This document shows, piece by piece, positions 60,219 through 64,000 of a stretch of 64,000 nucleotides of DNA (within the stretch, counting starts at the first letter, position 1; each line of letters starts with the position of its first letter). The notes below the pieces were generated by a model. The model was given only the letters and a program-made list of their open reading frames with translations. It made no database searches and was not told the DNA's origin. The translations under genes and the position numbers were made by a program. Location: assembly GCA_964020085.1 (NCBI GenBank), contig OZ026606.1, forward strand, positions 17,575,806-17,639,805, given 5' to 3'. This DNA comes from Micromussa lordhowensis. Taxonomy: Eukaryota > Cnidaria > Anthozoa > Scleractinia > Lobophylliidae.

Positions 60219-60367
60219 AAACAATTATTGGATAAAGTTTTGTGATATCCAGAATAATCAAGGTCGAGGAAAGGGTTATCAGACGAAGCCAAAGACTGAG
60301 GTTGATAACCCTTACCGAGACCTTGATTGTTCTGGATATTACAAAAACGAATCTAATAATTGTTTTA
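60219..60367. mobile_element. Fold-back element
   Basis: The arms AACAATTATTGG..., TTTTGTGATATCCAGAATAA, TCAAGGTC and GGGTTATCA (left) pair with TGATAACCC, GACCTTGA, TTGTTCTGGATATTACAAAA and AATAATTGTTTT (right). The loop is about 25 bp. Non-coding. Confidence 0.7.
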
Positions 60368-60830
60368 TTGTACATTGAGCGGAAAAAGTCATGTTTTTGA
60401 TTCTTCACTAACGGCAAGCAACACAAAGAGCGAGAACTTGACATGATTACCCTTAGAAATCATGCACCGCGGTCATACATGACATGATTACTCGCGACCT
60501 TGAGTGTCCTTGACATATTGTATGATCTGCAACGTCACAGGCGCTGATTTCGAAAATTCACTGTACGCTTTCGGCCAATCAGAAAAGAGATAGTGAGTTC
60601 AATGTATAATTATTATTATTATTGTCATTATTATTTTCAATTTGATTTGAAACCTACAAGAAAGGAAGAATTGCTAGTTTTCAGTGTCACGCCATTCAAA
60701 ATAAAAATCAATAGATAAAGTGCAGAATCTGAGAAAAGAAAGAAGGTAAGTATGCAAAGACTCTCGCCACCATTCAGGTCACAATAATTTTTCTTATGCA
60801 AGGTATGCGGAGAAACGTTTTACCAAAATG

Positions 60831-60864
<34 letters not shown>

Positions 60865-61325
60865 GCAGAAGCTTAAGGAATTCAAGCGTGGTATATCACA
60901 AAACCAAGAACCCATTCTGAGCAAAAATGTTTATGGATATAAGTTTTCAGCTGCTCTTATACATCATGAAAGTAAAATATCAGGAGGATCAATAGTTTTG
61001 TTGTTTCAATTTTAGTGACGTCTTTTGAAAACCGGCAATAGAGTGTTTCCTCCCATATGTATACCACCTGCATAGGTTTGCTACCAAAAGCGGGTTATTG
61101 CGTTCGACAAAGAACGCTTGCCTTATGCAGTCGAAATGGAGACTTTTGGACTATGTATCCATGGACACCAATTTGCCCCCCCCCCTTCCTGCAATTACCT
61201 ACTCAGAGCGAAGAAACAGAAAGAAAGTCACTACTCTCGAAGCGAAGCAATGCTGACGCGCGCGGCCTTGTTCCACCACTGAAAGAATGAAAATGAAAAA
61301 AAGAGTGGTCATATGATAAAATGCT

Positions 61326-61432
61326 TATTGACTGAGTGAGGTCGGGCCGGACGGGAGAATATTTGGCTCTCGGTCAGGACGCACGGACCTCGCGCCAAAT
61401 ATTTTTCCGTCCGGCCTTCCCACTCAGGCAAT
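61326..61432. mobile_element. Small fold-back element
   Basis: TATTGACTGAGTGAGG, GGCCGGACGG and AATATTTGGC in the left arm pair with GCCAAATATT, CCGTCCGGCC and CCCACTCAGGCAATA in the right arm. About 107 bp. Confidence 0.7.
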
Positions 61433-63310
61433 AGGTACATATTATCCGGTCGAATATTGTCTGGAATCAGTGGAAAAGTACTCTGAAAGCAAGGTCCATA
61501 AGAGTGAACCTGAACCAAGGAACGGCAAATTATGTAAATACTGTCTGCTGTATTCATCAGGGGAAATACGCGAATCAGTCGCACAGAGTTTGTTTACGAT
61601 AAACGAGCACGCGATTGCAAATGTTTACTTGTATTTGTGCTTCCAGCTTAGAATAATGTACGTAAACAATATATACTTTTTCAATTAGCTTTTACGCAAT
61701 TCAAAGACTGCCGTCACGCAACGTATCAACAAACCGTTGTTTATACGAGGGACCTCTTCACTGGCATGGTCTTTGACACTATGCATATCTGTCTGTAAAA
61801 CCTCGGTTGTTGATGAACAATGTTGATTTTAGCAAAAGACAGAGGTTGAAAGTCAGCTAGCGAAATTATTTCAGGTTTGTATATTTAAGTGACGGCGCCG
61901 AACGTACTCTCATCATCTTTGATTACTACAGGTAAATAGTTTAAAACACGTTAGAGATCTCGCCTTTTTTGTCCGAAATAGGGATCTAACTGAACGTTTT
62001 CCAGACCAGCGCGCTTGGCAATCACTCAGCCAGTAATTTTGAGCAGTATCACAACTTGTTTTTGTCTGAGGTATAGAGTGTTTGCACACAATATTAGTGG
62101 TGCCCCAAACACTTTCTTTTTGTTCCAATAAGTTTGCATGGCTGCTGGCAACGTGAGAGAAAACACCGTATTAATCAATTGAGCTGGTTTTGATCGTTAA
62201 TGAGTGATCGTTTAAAGATCGAGACATTTCAGACTCTACCAAATGGTAATAAGCCTAATTAATCAGTTTAGTTAATGGTTGTTGTCAGTAATGAGATTAT
62301 TTTTTAATCTTGGCTTGCAATGTCTTTCTATTTTTGACTACATTGAAGTTCTATGTTCTATTTTTAAGAATAGCTTATTTTTAAAGATTTGCCGAATGTG
62401 TTATAAAGAACGATTATGTAATATATCAAACACGAGTGACAGTGTTTCATCGGGATGTCCAAACACCGAGAAGAGAGATGAAAATACGACCCGCAGCGGA
62501 GTATTTTTGACTTATACTACGGGCTGAGAAACTTCTAAAGTGTGATTGGCTGAGGCCAGTAGTATTTAAGCCAAATTTGAAATATTTACATGTAAAAATT
62601 ACAGCTAGTTTCCATAGTAACTGAAAAATTATTGTTTCTAATTTTAAAACAATGGCCGATAGATTTCCCGATTGTGGCGCCAAAGAACTGCAACAGTTTA
62701 AGGAAAATGCAGAAAATTCGAACACAAAGAAAAGCACCAAGACCTGGGTTTACTGTTTGGACCACTTGGACTGAAGAAAAAGGATTGTAAGGATATTGTA
62801 AGCTACGAAACCAAGGAACTTGACGAGAAGCCTTACGAACGAGCGCTCTCTAGCCGACTTCGAGGAAGGCGATGAAAAATGAACAACGGCTGATTTCCTC
62901 AATCATAAGCTCAGACGGTCAGGCAAGTACGTGAAACCAACGCCTTTCCTCTCTGGTGTGGAAAACCGCGCTGATGATGAATGAAGAGCGGTTGATGAGA
63001 ATCAACAATTTCCACGGCTGTCAAGTGACCAGCAACTATCAGCTTAGCCAAAATTTTCCCTAGCCGAAGTGCAATGTTCCACAGGCAGAATCGATTGCAG
63101 ATGATTGTTAAACTCTGTTAAAAGCTTTCCCTCTTTAGAACAGAGATTTACAGACATTCGAGCACAGTTTCATCACAGTTGAATTTGTGTGACGTTTGAG
63201 CGATCACATGCTTAATCACATATTGTTGTAAAGCCAATCAATTGCGCGTGACTAATTAAAAGTGCGTTACATAAAATGCGAAATTTCTTTGCCTTGCAGT
63301 ATAAACAAAA

Positions 63311-63474
63311 AATAGCACGGTTACTTCGGGGTATTTGGCTGATTTGGGATAAATACCGGCTTGTGATATTTCAAAACTCTCCAAATATCACTCGCCGCGG
63401 CGGCTCCGGACATTTTGGAGAATTTTGAAATATCACTCGCGGTATTTATCAATACCCCTAGAAACCGTGCTATT
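63311..63474. mobile_element. Long hairpin element
   Basis: AATAGCACGGTT, GGGGTATTT, ATAAATACCG, GTGATATTTCAAAA and CTCCAAA (left) pair with matching words in reverse order (GGAGAATTTTGAAATATCAC, CGGTATTTAT, AATACCCC and ACCGTGCTATT) on the right. The centre is GC-rich (CGCCGCGGCGG). Confidence 0.75.
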
Positions 63475-64000
63475 TCCTATAGAAATTCGAGGTGTTTGGA
63501 TAGCCGATGAAACACTGTTTCGAGTGTTTGATAGATCTTCTCAATCGAAACAAAACCTAAGGAGTGAACGGCGAGGTAAAATCGTTAAAAGTTATGCTAA
63601 TTAAGGCGGGGGTCCACCTGAAAGCCGTATTTTGGCTTGGTATTATGTTCTTAATGCAAAAGCAATCAAGAATCTGTTCACTCATTACAGACATCTATGT
63701 TTTGCGCCGTTTTGTAAATTTTTTGGTGATTTTTAGGTTTATTTGGAGACAGATAGTTTTTCTCAAAGGATTAGTAAAATTTATGGAAATAGGAAATTTT
63801 GAAGATTTGGTGTTGTTTTAAAATTAGAGTTTGAAGTTAAAAATTGATAGATACACACCAAACAGTTGCCTAACAACCCGAGTGCCATTGTGGGGTCGGG
63901 CAACTGTCTGGTGGTGTTCCATAACCTTTTCTCCCCCTTTCAATCTCTCTTTAAACTTCCTCAAATTTCACTTTAATTCAGGTAAACCCCCACCTTAAGA

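Larger units (their letters stand above)
60368..64000. other. Right end of the window, no recognised gene
   Basis: Open frames here (for example 61057-61290, 62279-62527, 63564-63821) lack recognisable domains. Contents are fold-back elements and AT-rich non-coding DNA. Confidence 0.45.

Noticed and set aside
59805..60224. 139-codon isoleucine-rich minus-strand frame
   Set aside because: Its isoleucine run is the ATT microsatellite and the rest is in a different frame from the LINE fragment.
1..64000. CRISPR arrays, operons or bacterial systems
   Set aside because: The window is intron-containing animal DNA; tandem repeats present lack regular unit and spacer structure.

Overview
This 64 kb window is animal nuclear DNA and most likely comes from an anthozoan cnidarian (a coral or sea anemone). 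The genes are split into many short exons with GT-AG introns, the DNA is AT-rich, and genes are far apart. The space between exons is full of small inverted-repeat transposons, tRNA-derived SINEs and decayed LINEs. The organism call rests on gene content and repeat character, not on a species marker, so it is an inference.

Four genes can be reconstructed exon by exon with continuous reading frames. (1) 2569-16283, plus strand: CEP89, a mother-centriole distal-appendage protein, in 21 exons; its 5' exon is missing or unrecognised. (2) 26030-20045, minus strand: PDCD5, in 6 exons and complete. Its 3' end faces the 3' end of CEP89. (3) 36935-41186, plus strand: a secreted cysteine-rich protein with tandem four-cysteine modules and a C-terminal ten-cysteine dickkopf/prokineticin-like (colipase-fold) domain, in 4 exons. 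(4) 52611-47627, minus strand: a secreted collagen plus fibrinogen-like-domain protein, in 5 exons.

Layout: 1-2568 is upstream or intronic DNA with a palindrome array and a small transposon; 2569-16554 is CEP89 with transposons in its introns, including a Penelope-type hammerhead ribozyme motif; 16555-20044 is intergenic and holds a complete-looking 1.07 kb TTAA-flanked transposon; 20045-26069 is PDCD5 with SINE-rich introns; 26070-36934 is gene-poor with a degenerate minisatellite (about 29.9-30.7 kb); 36935-41186 is the dickkopf-like gene; 41187-47165 is intergenic with two MITEs and a duplicated segment; 47166-52611 is the collagen-fibrinogen gene; 52612-64000 is gene-free, with a dead LINE reverse transcriptase, a second LINE 3' end, microsatellites and several fold-back elements.

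The genes do not form one pathway: CEP89 is ciliary, PDCD5 is nuclear/cytosolic, and the other two are secreted. CEP89 and PDCD5 are also close neighbours on human chromosome 19q13.11, so their adjacency here looks like old conserved microsynteny. The most distinctive items are the modular dickkopf/prokineticin-like protein, the collagen-fibrinogen protein, the hammerhead motif and the CEP89-PDCD5 linkage.
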